Of a DNA stretch of 16,284 nt, positions 8,462 to 14,981 are shown piece after piece. The notes beneath the pieces are model-generated. The model was not told where the DNA came from. It ran no database searches and was given only the letters and a program-made list of their open reading frames with translations. A program made the position numbers and the translations under genes. Each line of letters begins with the position of its first letter. Positions within the stretch are counted from its first letter, which is position 1. This DNA is from an uncultured Sutterella sp. (GTDB lineage: Bacteria > Pseudomonadota > Gammaproteobacteria > Burkholderiales > Burkholderiaceae_F), in the NCBI GenBank assembly GCA_900546995.1, contig URFF01000041.1:1-16284 (forward strand). Reading direction: 5' to 3'.

Positions 8462-8510
8462 CCCGCGTTGGTTCATCGCACCGAAGTGGCGGGCCGTCTG
8501 GTTACGGAGG
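8462..8510 (+). promoter_or_regulatory. Structured leader of the VUT transporter gene
   Basis: Three helices can form in the 50 bases before the start codon. CCCGC (8462-8466) pairs with GCGGG (8489-8493). It encloses TTGGT/ACCGA, a short stem with one wobble pair. CCGT (8494-8497) pairs with ACGG (8504-8507), and this last stem takes in part of the Shine-Dalgarno region (ACGGAGG, 8504-8510). This could control ribosome access. I do not recognise a known riboswitch class. Pairings were found by eye with no energy calculation. Confidence 0.35.
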
Positions 8511-8515
8511 CGCTT

Positions 8516-9079
8516 ATGTCGCATAAGTTGCTGCAACGCGATCCGGTCTGCGGATTGGTTGCTTTAACGCTTTTTATTCTCACCATTCCTTTAAGTAATT
8601 GGGTCATTATGAATGTCGGGTTGGTTTGCCCGCCCGATGGCCCTTGTCTGATTCCGGTTTGGCCCGGATTGTACGCGCCTTCAGCGGTGATGATTGCCGG
8701 GGCGGCGTTAGTCTTACGAAATGGGGTTCAAGCTTTTCTCGGTCCTTGGTACTCGCTTTTAGCGGTGGCCATTGGAACGGTTTTGTCGGCATTTTTCGCC
8801 GCACCTTCTTTAGTTTTAGCTTCGGCAGCCGCCTTTTGCTTTTCAGAACTTGCCGATTTCACTGTTTATACGCCGATGAGAAAGCGCTTTCCGGCTTTTA
8901 GTGTTGTGTTGGCAGGGTTAGCCGGCTCCATTGTCGATAGCGCCATTTTCTTATCCCTTGCTTTCGGCAGTCTTGAATTTATCACCGGTCAAGTGTTGGG
9001 TAAATTTTGGATGGCGCTCTTAGCCGGCGTTGTTATCCGATATTTGCGCCCTCGTTTGGTTCAAAACCCGAAATTCTGA
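8516..9079 (+). CDS. VUT-family transporter, probable queuosine-precursor (preQ0/preQ1) importer
   Basis: This 187-residue polytopic membrane protein has about five or six hydrophobic segments. It carries the VUT (DUF165/YhhQ-like) hallmarks: FSELADFTVYTPMRKR in the middle, then LAGSIVDSAIFLSLAFGS and GQVLGKFWM. Characterised family members (E. coli YhhQ) take up the queuosine precursors preQ0/preQ1, so that role is inferred here. The convergent neighbour being queC supports it. The start is the ATG at 8516, because GGAGG (8506-8510) lies 5 bases before it. An upstream in-frame GTG at 8468 would add 16 unconserved residues and has no such signal. E. coli YhhQ is longer (221 residues); the short form resembles other betaproteobacterial VUT proteins. 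Confidence 0.8.
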   Translation: MSHKLLQRDPVCGLVALTLFILTIPLSNWVIMNVGLVCPPDGPCLIPVWPGLYAPSAVMIAGAALVLRNGVQAFLGPWYSLLAVAIGTVLSAFFAAPSLVLASAAAFCFSELADFTVYTPMRKRFPAFSVVLAGLAGSIVDSAIFLSLAFGSLEFITGQVLGKFWMALLAGVVIRYLRPRLVQNPKF

Positions 9080-9085
9080 TGTGTG

Positions 9086-9114
9086 AGGCCCCGGTGATTG
9101 GGGCCTTTCTTTTA
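9086..9114 (+). terminator. Rho-independent terminator of the VUT gene
   Basis: A 7-bp perfect stem (AGGCCCC/GGGGCCT, 9086-9092 and 9100-9106) is followed by TTCTTTTA. It begins 7 bases past the VUT stop codon and ends 5 bases before the end of the convergent queC. No T run is present on the minus side, so it serves the plus strand only. Confidence 0.85.
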
Positions 9115-9118
9115 GGTG

Positions 9119-9820
9119 TCAGTGGTTGGCTTGGTATTCTTTCCAACCTTTTTCTCGTAATCGACAAGCCGGACAGACGCCACACCCATAACCCCAGTCG
9201 TGATGATGTCGATGATCGCCTTCGTAGCAAGTGTGCGTGTTTTCAACAATGAAGTGAACGAGAGCTTCCCCACCGAGATTTTCAGCGAGTTTCCACGTTT
9301 GAGCTTTGGTTAAAAACATCAAAGGTGTCACGATTTCAACACCTTGATCCAGCCCCAGTGAAAGCGCCTTTTGCAATGCATCCATCGTATCTCTTCGACA
9401 ATCGGGGTAACCGGAAAAGTCCGTTTGCCCCATACCGGCCACAATGGTCTGAGCCTTAATGAGATAAGCGCGTGCGGCGGCGTAAGTGAGAAAAACCAGG
9501 TTTCTTTCCGGAACAAATGAATTGGGAAGGCCGTTTTCACCCACTTCTCCCATCGCTTGATCGGAGCCCGTCAATGCCGATTGCGCAATTTGACCGAATG
9601 AGCGGATGTCGACAACGAGATCGGAGGCAAGTTTTTTACCCAATTGGGGGAATTGCTCTTTAATTTTTTGAAGAATGGTCTTTCGACAATCCAACTCGAC
9701 ACGATTTTTTTGACCGTAATCGAATCCAATCGTGTGAACGCAATCATAGTGGCTCAGTGCCCAGAATAAACAGGTGGTGGAGTCTTGTCCACCGGAAAAG
9801 CTGACAAGAGCGGTTTTCAA
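9119..9820 (-). CDS. queC: 7-cyano-7-deazaguanine synthase
   Basis: QueC converts 7-carboxy-7-deazaguanine plus ammonia to preQ0 using ATP, in the queuosine tRNA-modification pathway. The 233-residue product has the N-type PP-loop SGGQDS at residues 9-14, FDYGQKN, and the substrate-side NSFVPERN block. A C-terminal zinc site uses C198, C213, C216 and C219. The HDWGYGCG lead-in before the last three cysteines resembles Burkholderiales and gamma-proteobacterial QueC. The start is a TTG at 9820. AAGGA lies 7 bases upstream, and the resulting N-terminus is the usual one, with no ATG available before the PP-loop. The gene faces a VUT transporter tail to tail and follows an M20 amidohydrolase gene after 78 bases. 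A terminator-like hairpin lies directly before its Shine-Dalgarno. Confidence 0.95.
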   Translation of the reverse strand: MKTALVSFSGGQDSTTCLFWALSHYDCVHTIGFDYGQKNRVELDCRKTILQKIKEQFPQLGKKLASDLVVDIRSFGQIAQSALTGSDQAMGEVGENGLPNSFVPERNLVFLTYAAARAYLIKAQTIVAGMGQTDFSGYPDCRRDTMDALQKALSLGLDQGVEIVTPLMFLTKAQTWKLAENLGGEALVHFIVENTHTCYEGDHRHHHDWGYGCGVCPACRLREKGWKEYQANH

Positions 9821-9835
9821 CGAAATATCCTTTCC

Positions 9836-9872
9836 AAAAAAATAAACCCGCCTGCGGTCAGAGCAAGCGGGT
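9836..9872 (-). terminator. Terminator-like hairpin between the M20 gene and queC
   Basis: On minus, ACCCGC/GCGGGT (plus 9867-9872 and 9846-9851) closes over a further TGC/GCA stem, with one C-A mismatch between them. It is followed by TTTATTTTTTT. It lies 27 bases past the amidohydrolase stop codon. The T run ends 5 bases before the queC Shine-Dalgarno, so it either ends the upstream transcript or acts as an attenuator in the queC leader. Confidence 0.75.
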
Positions 9873-9898
9873 AATGTTTAACGCTTGACGGCGCTATT

Positions 9899-11101
9899 TT
9901 AACGAGCGGCGAGCGTTTCGAGGCGTTTGATCGCCATATTGGCGACGACGCTCACGGCGACCGGCAACACTTCGTCATTGAAATCAAAGTTTGGATTGTG
10001 CAAGCTCACGGTATGCTTGTCATCACGGATACCCACACGGATGATGCATCCGGGAACTTTTTGCAGGTATTCGCTGAAGTCTTCCGAACTCATGAAAGGA
10101 TCGATGATTTGCACATGATCTTCGCCCAAAAGATCTCCGGTGACTTTATAAGCTGCTTGGGTTTGTTCCGGACTGTTAATCACCGAGCCGCATTCACGAA
10201 CATACTTGAGATCCACTTCACAGCCGTTAGCTTGAGCAATCGCAGGAACCATCATCTTTACGGTTTCTTCGATTTGATCACGTGTGGCCGGTAAGAATGT
10301 GCGAATTGTGCCGCTCATGGTGCACTCGGCCGGCACCACATTCATGGCTTCGTAACGGCCGGCGTTCACGGAACAAATGGAAAGAACGGCCGTATCAATG
10401 GGGTTGACTTTGCGAGAAACAATGGTTTGCAAAGCGGTGATGATTTGAGCGGCAACCGGGATGGGGTCAGTGCCCAAATGCGGGCGACCGCCATGCGTGC
10501 CCTTACCCTTTACGGTGACGTAAACGCTATCGGAAGCGGCCTGAAGAGGACCGGGTTTAAAGCCAATGGTGCCCTTTGGCAACATGGGTTCCGTGTGGCC
10601 GCCATAAATTTCTTCGATACCGTACTTTTCTAAAAGACCGGCTTGTACCAAAGCCCGGGCTCCGCCGCAAATTTCTTCTGCCGGTTGGAAAACAAGCACC
10701 ACTTTTCCGGGGAAGTCACGGTGAGCGGCAAGATAACGTGCTGTTCCCAAAAGCCAGGTTGTGTGGCCATCGTGGCCGCAGGCGTGTGCGAACCCCTCAT
10801 TTTGGCTTGTCCATTCGTAACCGCAATGGTCGTTCATCGGCAGACAGTCCATATCGGCTCGCACACCGATGGTGTGACCGGGGCGGTTGCCCTCAACGAC
10901 AGCGATCACTGCCCCTTTGACTAAATCTGTATTGATGTCGGTGATACCCCAATCGCGCAAGTGCTTGCAGATGATTGAGCAGGTCCGCTCTGTATCAAAA
11001 CCCCGTTCCGGGTGACGGTGCAAATCGTGACGAATTTCCGTGAGTTCATCAGCCCAGTCTGCCACACCGGGCAAGAGCCGGTCAGCCAATAATGTAGCCA
11101 T
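9899..11101 (-). CDS. M20D-family amidohydrolase (hippurate hydrolase-like)
   Basis: This 400-residue cytoplasmic metallohydrolase of the M20D/AbgA-HipO-like group removes acyl or aminoacyl groups from amide-linked amino acids. Likely metal ligands and catalytic residues are D83/D85 in RADMD, C108 and H110 in HACGHDGH, E142-E143 in PAEE, H169 in GGHTEP, and a late His in SLHNPNFDF. A dimerisation (lid) domain spans about residues 190-300, including GKGTHGGRPHLGTDPIP. M20D enzymes often use two Mn or Zn ions with a bridging Cys, as seen here. Substrate is not determinable: hippurate, N-acyl amino acids, or acetyl-diaminopimelate-like compounds are all possible. The ATG at 11101 has AGGAGA 6 bases upstream, so the start is secure. 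It is divergent from hemH, and queC follows it on the same strand beyond a hairpin. Confidence 0.9.
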   Translation of the reverse strand: MATLLADRLLPGVADWADELTEIRHDLHRHPERGFDTERTCSIICKHLRDWGITDINTDLVKGAVIAVVEGNRPGHTIGVRADMDCLPMNDHCGYEWTSQNEGFAHACGHDGHTTWLLGTARYLAAHRDFPGKVVLVFQPAEEICGGARALVQAGLLEKYGIEEIYGGHTEPMLPKGTIGFKPGPLQAASDSVYVTVKGKGTHGGRPHLGTDPIPVAAQIITALQTIVSRKVNPIDTAVLSICSVNAGRYEAMNVVPAECTMSGTIRTFLPATRDQIEETVKMMVPAIAQANGCEVDLKYVRECGSVINSPEQTQAAYKVTGDLLGEDHVQIIDPFMSSEDFSEYLQKVPGCIIRVGIRDDKHTVSLHNPNFDFNDEVLPVAVSVVANMAIKRLETLAAR

Positions 11102-11138
11102 AAATTTCTCCTAGACAAATTGAGAAGCATTTCGACAT

Positions 11139-11144
11139 ATTGTA
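11139..11144 (-). promoter_or_regulatory. Possible -10 element of the M20 amidohydrolase gene
   Basis: TACAAT on minus, 38 bases before the start codon, is one base from the -10 consensus. No acceptable -35 lies 16-18 bases upstream; that position is occupied by one arm of an inverted repeat (11164-11171). Weak on its own. Confidence 0.3.
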
Positions 11145-11163
11145 GACTCTGCATCGTTTGAAG

Positions 11164-11223
11164 CATTCTCAAAACTAAGGGTTAGTACGTACCTTTGCGT
11201 GAGAATGTTTCTATCCCTTAGTT
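11164..11223. promoter_or_regulatory. Interleaved inverted repeats before hemH
   Basis: Two inverted repeats interlock in the order A-B-A'-B'. CATTCTCA (11164-11171) pairs with TGAGAATG (11200-11207). AACTAAGGGTTAG (11173-11185) pairs with CTATCCCTTAGTT (11211-11223), with 12 of 13 positions complementary. An 8-base palindrome, GTACGTAC (11185-11192), sits between. The element lies between the divergent M20 and hemH starts and could be a pair of operators or a switchable leader RNA of hemH. Confidence 0.4.
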
Positions 11224-11256
11224 GATTAGCAATAGAAGATCTCTCGGAAAAACACA

Positions 11257-12219
11257 ATGCAAGACAAAACGGTTGTGATTCTCGTCAATACCGGTTCGCC
11301 ATCGGCGCCGACGGCGGCCGCTTTAAAGCCTTACTTGAGGGATTTTCTATCCGATCCCCGAATCATTGAATTGCCACGCTGGTTCTGGTTGCCGATCCTA
11401 AATGGCATTATTTTGAGAAAACGACCGGCTCAAAGCGCTCAACGCTATCAAAAGATTTGGATGCCAGAAGGATCTCCCTTGATTGTTTATACCGATCGGT
11501 TAGCCTCTAAACTCAATGCTCGATTTGATGAGTCTGTGCAAGTGGACTATGCCATGCGGGTTGGTTACCCCTCTGTGGATAAGGTCTTGGAGAAGTGGCA
11601 GGATAAGGGGGTGGAAAATTTCATCATTTTCCCGATGTTTGCCCAATACGCCACCCAAACCGTTGAGTCGGTGATGGATGCGGTGCATGATTGGGAAAAG
11701 CGCACGAAAAAGCCTTTCCGTTATCAAGCCATTGAGCCCTTTTATAACCAAAGCGGATTTATTCAGGCCTTGGCGCATCAGGTTCGCATGAATCGAAGCC
11801 AGCCGGATACTCATTTGGTGATGAGTTTTCATGGCATACCGGTTAAAAGTATCCGCCGTGGCAGTCCTTATGAAAAGCAGTGTTTGGAAACGGCCCAGCG
11901 TTTAGCACTCGCTTTGGGTTTGCAAGAAGGTCAATATTCCATCGCGTATCAATCACGCTTTGGCGGCGATCGTTGGTTGCAGCCATATTTGAGTGAGCAT
12001 GTGCTTGAGTTATTAAAAAAGAATATCCGATCCATTGATGTGGTCTGTTTGTCATTTAGTGTCGATTGTTTGGAGACGTTGGAAGAAATCGGTTTGGAAT
12101 TAAAAGATCATTATTTGCAAGCGGGTGGTCAGGCTTTTCATTGTTTACCATGCTTAAACGATGATGATCTTGCCGTTGATTTTTATGCGCAATTAATCCA
12201 GCAGAAACTCTTCTCATAG
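11257..12219 (+). CDS. hemH: Ferrochelatase
   Basis: HemH inserts Fe(II) into protoporphyrin IX, the last step of protoheme synthesis, at the inner face of the cytoplasmic membrane. The 320-residue product matches family length (E. coli 320). It shows the N-terminal ILVNTGSP strand-loop, the catalytic His192 in SFHGIP, the YQSRFGGDRWLQPYL block (from residue 231), and the SVDCLETLEEI signature (268-278) with the conserved acidic residues. Two usual residues differ: NTGSP instead of NLGTP, and SFSVD instead of GFSVD; neither is catalytic. The start is the ATG at 11257, with only a weak GGA upstream. No other heme gene is in the window. The position directly before grpE is a Burkholderiales-like order; grpE has its own promoter and no terminator separates the two, so read-through from hemH is possible. 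Confidence 0.95.
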   Translation: MQDKTVVILVNTGSPSAPTAAALKPYLRDFLSDPRIIELPRWFWLPILNGIILRKRPAQSAQRYQKIWMPEGSPLIVYTDRLASKLNARFDESVQVDYAMRVGYPSVDKVLEKWQDKGVENFIIFPMFAQYATQTVESVMDAVHDWEKRTKKPFRYQAIEPFYNQSGFIQALAHQVRMNRSQPDTHLVMSFHGIPVKSIRRGSPYEKQCLETAQRLALALGLQEGQYSIAYQSRFGGDRWLQPYLSEHVLELLKKNIRSIDVVCLSFSVDCLETLEEIGLELKDHYLQAGGQAFHCLPCLNDDDLAVDFYAQLIQQKLFS

Positions 12220-12236
12220 TAGAGAAATCCCTAGAC

Positions 12237-12264
12237 CTTGAAATTTGTCTCTTTGTCCCCATAT
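12237..12264 (+). promoter_or_regulatory. Sigma-32 (RpoH) heat-shock promoter of grpE
   Basis: CTTGAAA (12237-12243), a 13-base spacer, then CCCCATAT (12257-12264) matches the RpoH consensus (CTTGAAA-N13-15-CCCCATNT) at every defined position. Transcription should begin near 12271, about 35 bases before the grpE ATG. Confidence 0.9.
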
Positions 12265-12305
12265 AGCCAATATCAATAATTCAATGTTTGCTATGAGGCT
12301 AACCC

Positions 12306-12923
12306 ATGCAAGAGACAAATCCGAATGTTCAAAACGAAGTAAAGCAGAATGTTTCTGACGATCAGGTTCAGGAACAAACTCAGCCGAACTGTGAAAATCA
12401 AGAAGCTGCTCAACAAGAGGCTACTGCGGCCGCTGAGCCTCAAACCACTCAAGAGGCTGCCGTAGAACCGAGCGTCGAAGAACTTTTGGAAGCCGCCAAG
12501 GCAGAAAACGCCAAACTGCAAGACCTTTACATGCGTGCTTTGGCGGAAATGGAAAATTCCCGTCGTCGTGCTGAAGAGGCGGTCGAAAAGGCTCACAAGT
12601 TTGGCGTGGAAAAGTTCGCGAAGAACATGCTTCCGGTTTTGGATAGTTTGGAAAAAGCGTTGGAGTTGGCTGGCGAAGAGCGCAACCCGATGATCGAAGG
12701 CATCGAGGCGACGTATCGTCAAATGGTTCAGGCCATGCAGCAAAGTGGTATGACCGAAATTAATCCGGTCGGTGAGAAATTTGATCCGGCTGTGCATCAG
12801 GCAATTGCCATGGTGCCGGCTCAACCCGATCAAGTCTCCGGTCAGGTGGCACAGGTTTTCCAACGCGGTTGGTTAATCAACGGTCGTGTTTTGCGTGCCG
12901 CCATGGTTAGCGTCATTCAATGA
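12306..12923 (+). CDS. grpE: Nucleotide exchange factor GrpE
   Basis: GrpE dimers drive ADP release from DnaK and so set the chaperone cycle rate; the long helix also acts as a thermosensor. The 205-residue product has a disordered, Gln/Glu/Ala-rich N-terminus (about 1-50) and a long paired helix (about 55-105, including LYMRALAEMENSRRRAEE). A four-helix region follows, then the C-terminal beta domain with the family signature GEKFDPAVHQAIAMVP and GWLINGRVLRAAMVSV. The ATG at 12306 has GAGG 7 bases upstream. Its own sigma-32 promoter lies just upstream, and dnaK follows after 147 bases with a second promoter, so grpE and dnaK can be transcribed separately under heat shock. Confidence 0.97.
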   Translation: MQETNPNVQNEVKQNVSDDQVQEQTQPNCENQEAAQQEATAAAEPQTTQEAAVEPSVEELLEAAKAENAKLQDLYMRALAEMENSRRRAEEAVEKAHKFGVEKFAKNMLPVLDSLEKALELAGEERNPMIEGIEATYRQMVQAMQQSGMTEINPVGEKFDPAVHQAIAMVPAQPDQVSGQVAQVFQRGWLINGRVLRAAMVSVIQ

Positions 12924-12940
12924 ATTCGGGGCCTCAGGTT

Positions 12941-12969
12941 AGGGGCGAAAAAATTTATCGCTTGCCCCT
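12941..12969. other. Hairpin between grpE and dnaK touching the -35 element
   Basis: AGGGGC (12941-12946) and GCCCCT (12964-12969) are a perfect 6-bp inverted repeat, 18 bases after the grpE stop codon. There is no T run behind it on either strand, so it is not a classical intrinsic terminator. Its right arm shares two bases with the dnaK -35 element. Confidence 0.4.
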
Positions 12970-12995
12970 TGAAACTTTCACGATGGTCCCCATAT
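12968..12995 (+). promoter_or_regulatory. Sigma-32 (RpoH) heat-shock promoter of dnaK
   Basis: CTTGAAA (12968-12974), a 13-base spacer, and CCCCATAT (12988-12995) are the same two elements at the same spacing as before grpE. Transcription should begin near 13002, giving a leader of about 70 bases to the dnaK ATG. Confidence 0.92.
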
Positions 12996-13008
12996 GGGTT
13001 TTAGACGA

Positions 13009-13037
13009 GCGGGGAATGTGAATAGTGAAAGCCCCGC
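13009..13037 (+). other. Hairpin in the dnaK 5' leader
   Basis: GCGGGG (13009-13014) pairs with CCCCGC (13032-13037) over a 17-base loop. It would sit close to the 5' end of the sigma-32 transcript, 18 bases before the Shine-Dalgarno AAGGA. It leaves the ribosome site free, so a stability role is more likely than thermometer control. Confidence 0.4.
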
Positions 13038-13070
13038 GATGTAAAGAATTTTTAAAAGGATCTGTAAAAA

Positions 13071-14981
13071 ATGGCAAAAATTATCGGTATTGACTTAGGT
13101 ACGACCAATTCGGCCGTGGCAGTCATGGAAGGTGACAAGATTCACGTGATTGAAAACAGTGAAGGCGCTCGCACGACGCCGTCCATCGTTGCCTATATGG
13201 ACAATGGCGAAGTGCTCGTCGGTGCGACGGCTAAGCGTCAAGCTGTGACCAATCCGAAGAACACGTTGTTTGCTGTTAAGCGTTTGATCGGCCGTCGCTT
13301 CGACGACGTCGAAGTGCAACGCGATATCGGTTTGATGCCGTTTAGCATTGTGCGCGCAGAAAACGGTGACGCTTGGGTGAGCGTTCAAGAAGGTAAGAAG
13401 CTTGCTCCGCAACAAGTCTCCGCTGAAGTGCTTCGTAAGATGAAGCAAACCGCTGAGGATTACCTCGGTGAAACCGTGACCGAAGCCGTGATCACGGTGC
13501 CGGCTTACTTTAACGACAGCCAACGTCAAGCCACGAAGGATGCCGGCCGTATTGCCGGTTTGGATGTGAAGCGCATCATCAACGAACCGACGGCAGCCGC
13601 ATTGGCTTTCGGTTTGGATAAGGCCGGTAAAGGTGATAAGAAGATCGCCGTGTATGACTTGGGCGGTGGCACGTTCGATATCTCCATCATTGACTTGGCC
13701 GATATCGATGGCGATAAGCAATTTGAAGTGCTCTCCACCAACGGCGATACCTTCTTGGGTGGCGAAGACTTTGACCAACGTATCGTTGATTATCTCATCA
13801 CCGAATTCAAGAAAGACACCGGTGTTGACCTCAGCAAGGACATCATTGCGTTGCAACGCTTGAAGGATGCCGCTGAAAAGGCCAAGATCGAATTGTCCAG
13901 CCGTCAGGAAACGGAAATTAACTTGCCGTACATCACGGCAGACGCGACCGGACCGAAGCATTTGAATGTCAATTTGACGCGTGCCAAGTTCGAAAGCATG
14001 GTTGAAGATTTGATCAATCGCACGATTGAACCGTGCCGCAAGGCTTTGGCTGATGCCAAGATCTCCAAGAGCGAAATCACGGATGTGATTTTGGTGGGTG
14101 GTCAATCCCGTATGCCTAAGGTTCAGGAAACGGTTCGTGAATTCTTCGGTCAAGAACCGCGTAAGGACGTGAACCCGGATGAAGCCGTGGCCATTGGTGC
14201 AGCTATTCAAGGTTCTGTTTTGACCGGTGAACGTCACGACGTGCTCTTGTTGGATGTGACGCCGTTGACCCTCGGTATTGAAACCTTGGGTGGTGTGATG
14301 ACGCCGATGATTAAGCGCAACACGACGATTCCGACCAAGCACGCTCAAGTGTTCTCGACCGCTGAAGATAACCAACCGGCCGTGACGATTAAGGTCTACC
14401 AAGGTGAACGTGAAATGGCCGCCAGCAACAAGCTTTTGGGTGAATTCAACCTCGAAGGCATTGCGCCGGCTCCGCGTGGATTGCCGCAAATTGAAGTGAC
14501 CTTTGATATCGACGCCAACGGTATTTTGCACGTCTCGGCTAAGGATAAGGCCACCGGCAAGGAAAACACGATTACCATTAAGGCAAGCTCCGGTTTGAGC
14601 GAAGAAGAAATTCAACGCATGGTCGATGATGCTGAAGCTAATAAGGCTGAAGACCACAAGCGCTTTGAATTGGCTCAATCCCGTAACGTGGCTGATGCCT
14701 CGATTCACCAAGTTCAAAAGACCTTGAAGGATTTGGGTGACAAGGTGGAAGCTGCCGATCGCATGGCTTGCGAAGACGGTATCAAGCAAGTCGAAGAAGC
14801 TGTTAAGGGCGAAGACAAGGCCGCGATTGACGCTGCAGTTGAACGTTTGATGGCTGCCGCTCAAAAGATCGGTGAAAAGTTAAACGCTCAAGCTCAACAG
14901 GCTCAGCAAGCTCAACCGCAACAAGACAAGGCTCAAAAGGCCGATGACGATGTGGTTGATGTGGATGCCAAAGAAAAATAA
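13071..14981 (+). CDS. dnaK: Chaperone protein DnaK (Hsp70)
   Basis: DnaK is the cytoplasmic Hsp70, binding exposed hydrophobic peptides in an ATP-driven cycle with DnaJ and GrpE. The 636-residue product is full length (E. coli 638). The ATPase domain shows the phosphate-1 loop IDLGTTNSAV, VPAYFNDSQRQATKDAG, INEPTAAALAFGLDK, the phosphate-2 loop AVYDLGGGTFDISI, and the adenosine motif VILVGGQSRMPKVQ. The interdomain linker DVLLLDVTPL precedes the beta-sandwich peptide-binding domain (ETLGGVMTPMI onward). The helical lid ends in a Gln/Ala-rich tail and an acidic DDVVDVDAKEK end. The start ATG has AAGGA 10-11 bases upstream. Codon choice is strongly biased (GGT, CGT, AAG), as in a highly expressed gene. 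It has its own sigma-32 promoter, and dnaJ follows after 147 bases. Confidence 0.98.
   Translation: MAKIIGIDLGTTNSAVAVMEGDKIHVIENSEGARTTPSIVAYMDNGEVLVGATAKRQAVTNPKNTLFAVKRLIGRRFDDVEVQRDIGLMPFSIVRAENGDAWVSVQEGKKLAPQQVSAEVLRKMKQTAEDYLGETVTEAVITVPAYFNDSQRQATKDAGRIAGLDVKRIINEPTAAALAFGLDKAGKGDKKIAVYDLGGGTFDISIIDLADIDGDKQFEVLSTNGDTFLGGEDFDQRIVDYLITEFKKDTGVDLSKDIIALQRLKDAAEKAKIELSSRQETEINLPYITADATGPKHLNVNLTRAKFESMVEDLINRTIEPCRKALADAKISKSEITDVILVGGQSRMPKVQETVREFFGQEPRKDVNPDEAVAIGAAIQGSVLTGERHDVLLLDVTPLTLGIETLGGVMTPMIKRNTTIPTKHAQVFSTAEDNQPAVTIKVYQGEREMAASNKLLGEFNLEGIAPAPRGLPQIEVTFDIDANGILHVSAKDKATGKENTITIKASSGLSEEEIQRMVDDAEANKAEDHKRFELAQSRNVADASIHQVQKTLKDLGDKVEAADRMACEDGIKQVEEAVKGEDKAAIDAAVERLMAAAQKIGEKLNAQAQQAQQAQPQQDKAQKADDDVVDVDAKEK

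Noticed and set aside
8441..8515. Known preQ1 riboswitch before the VUT gene
   Set aside because: The sequence lacks the preQ1-I hairpin plus A-rich tail and the preQ1-II layout as I recall them. Kept only as an unassigned structured leader.
12264..12301. RNA thermometer in the grpE leader (TAGCC pairing with GGCTA over the Shine-Dalgarno)
   Set aside because: The 5' arm lies at or before the predicted sigma-32 transcription start (about 12271), so the heat-shock transcript would not contain it.
12220..13070. CIRCE/HrcA operators near grpE and dnaK
   Set aside because: No TTAGCACTC-N9-GAGTGCTAA-like repeat was found; the promoters are of sigma-32 type.
13095..14864. 589-codon open frame antisense to dnaK
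   Set aside because: Long antisense frames are a known by-product of strongly biased dnaK codon use. It has no ribosome site, no recognisable domain, and lies opposite a clear dnaK.
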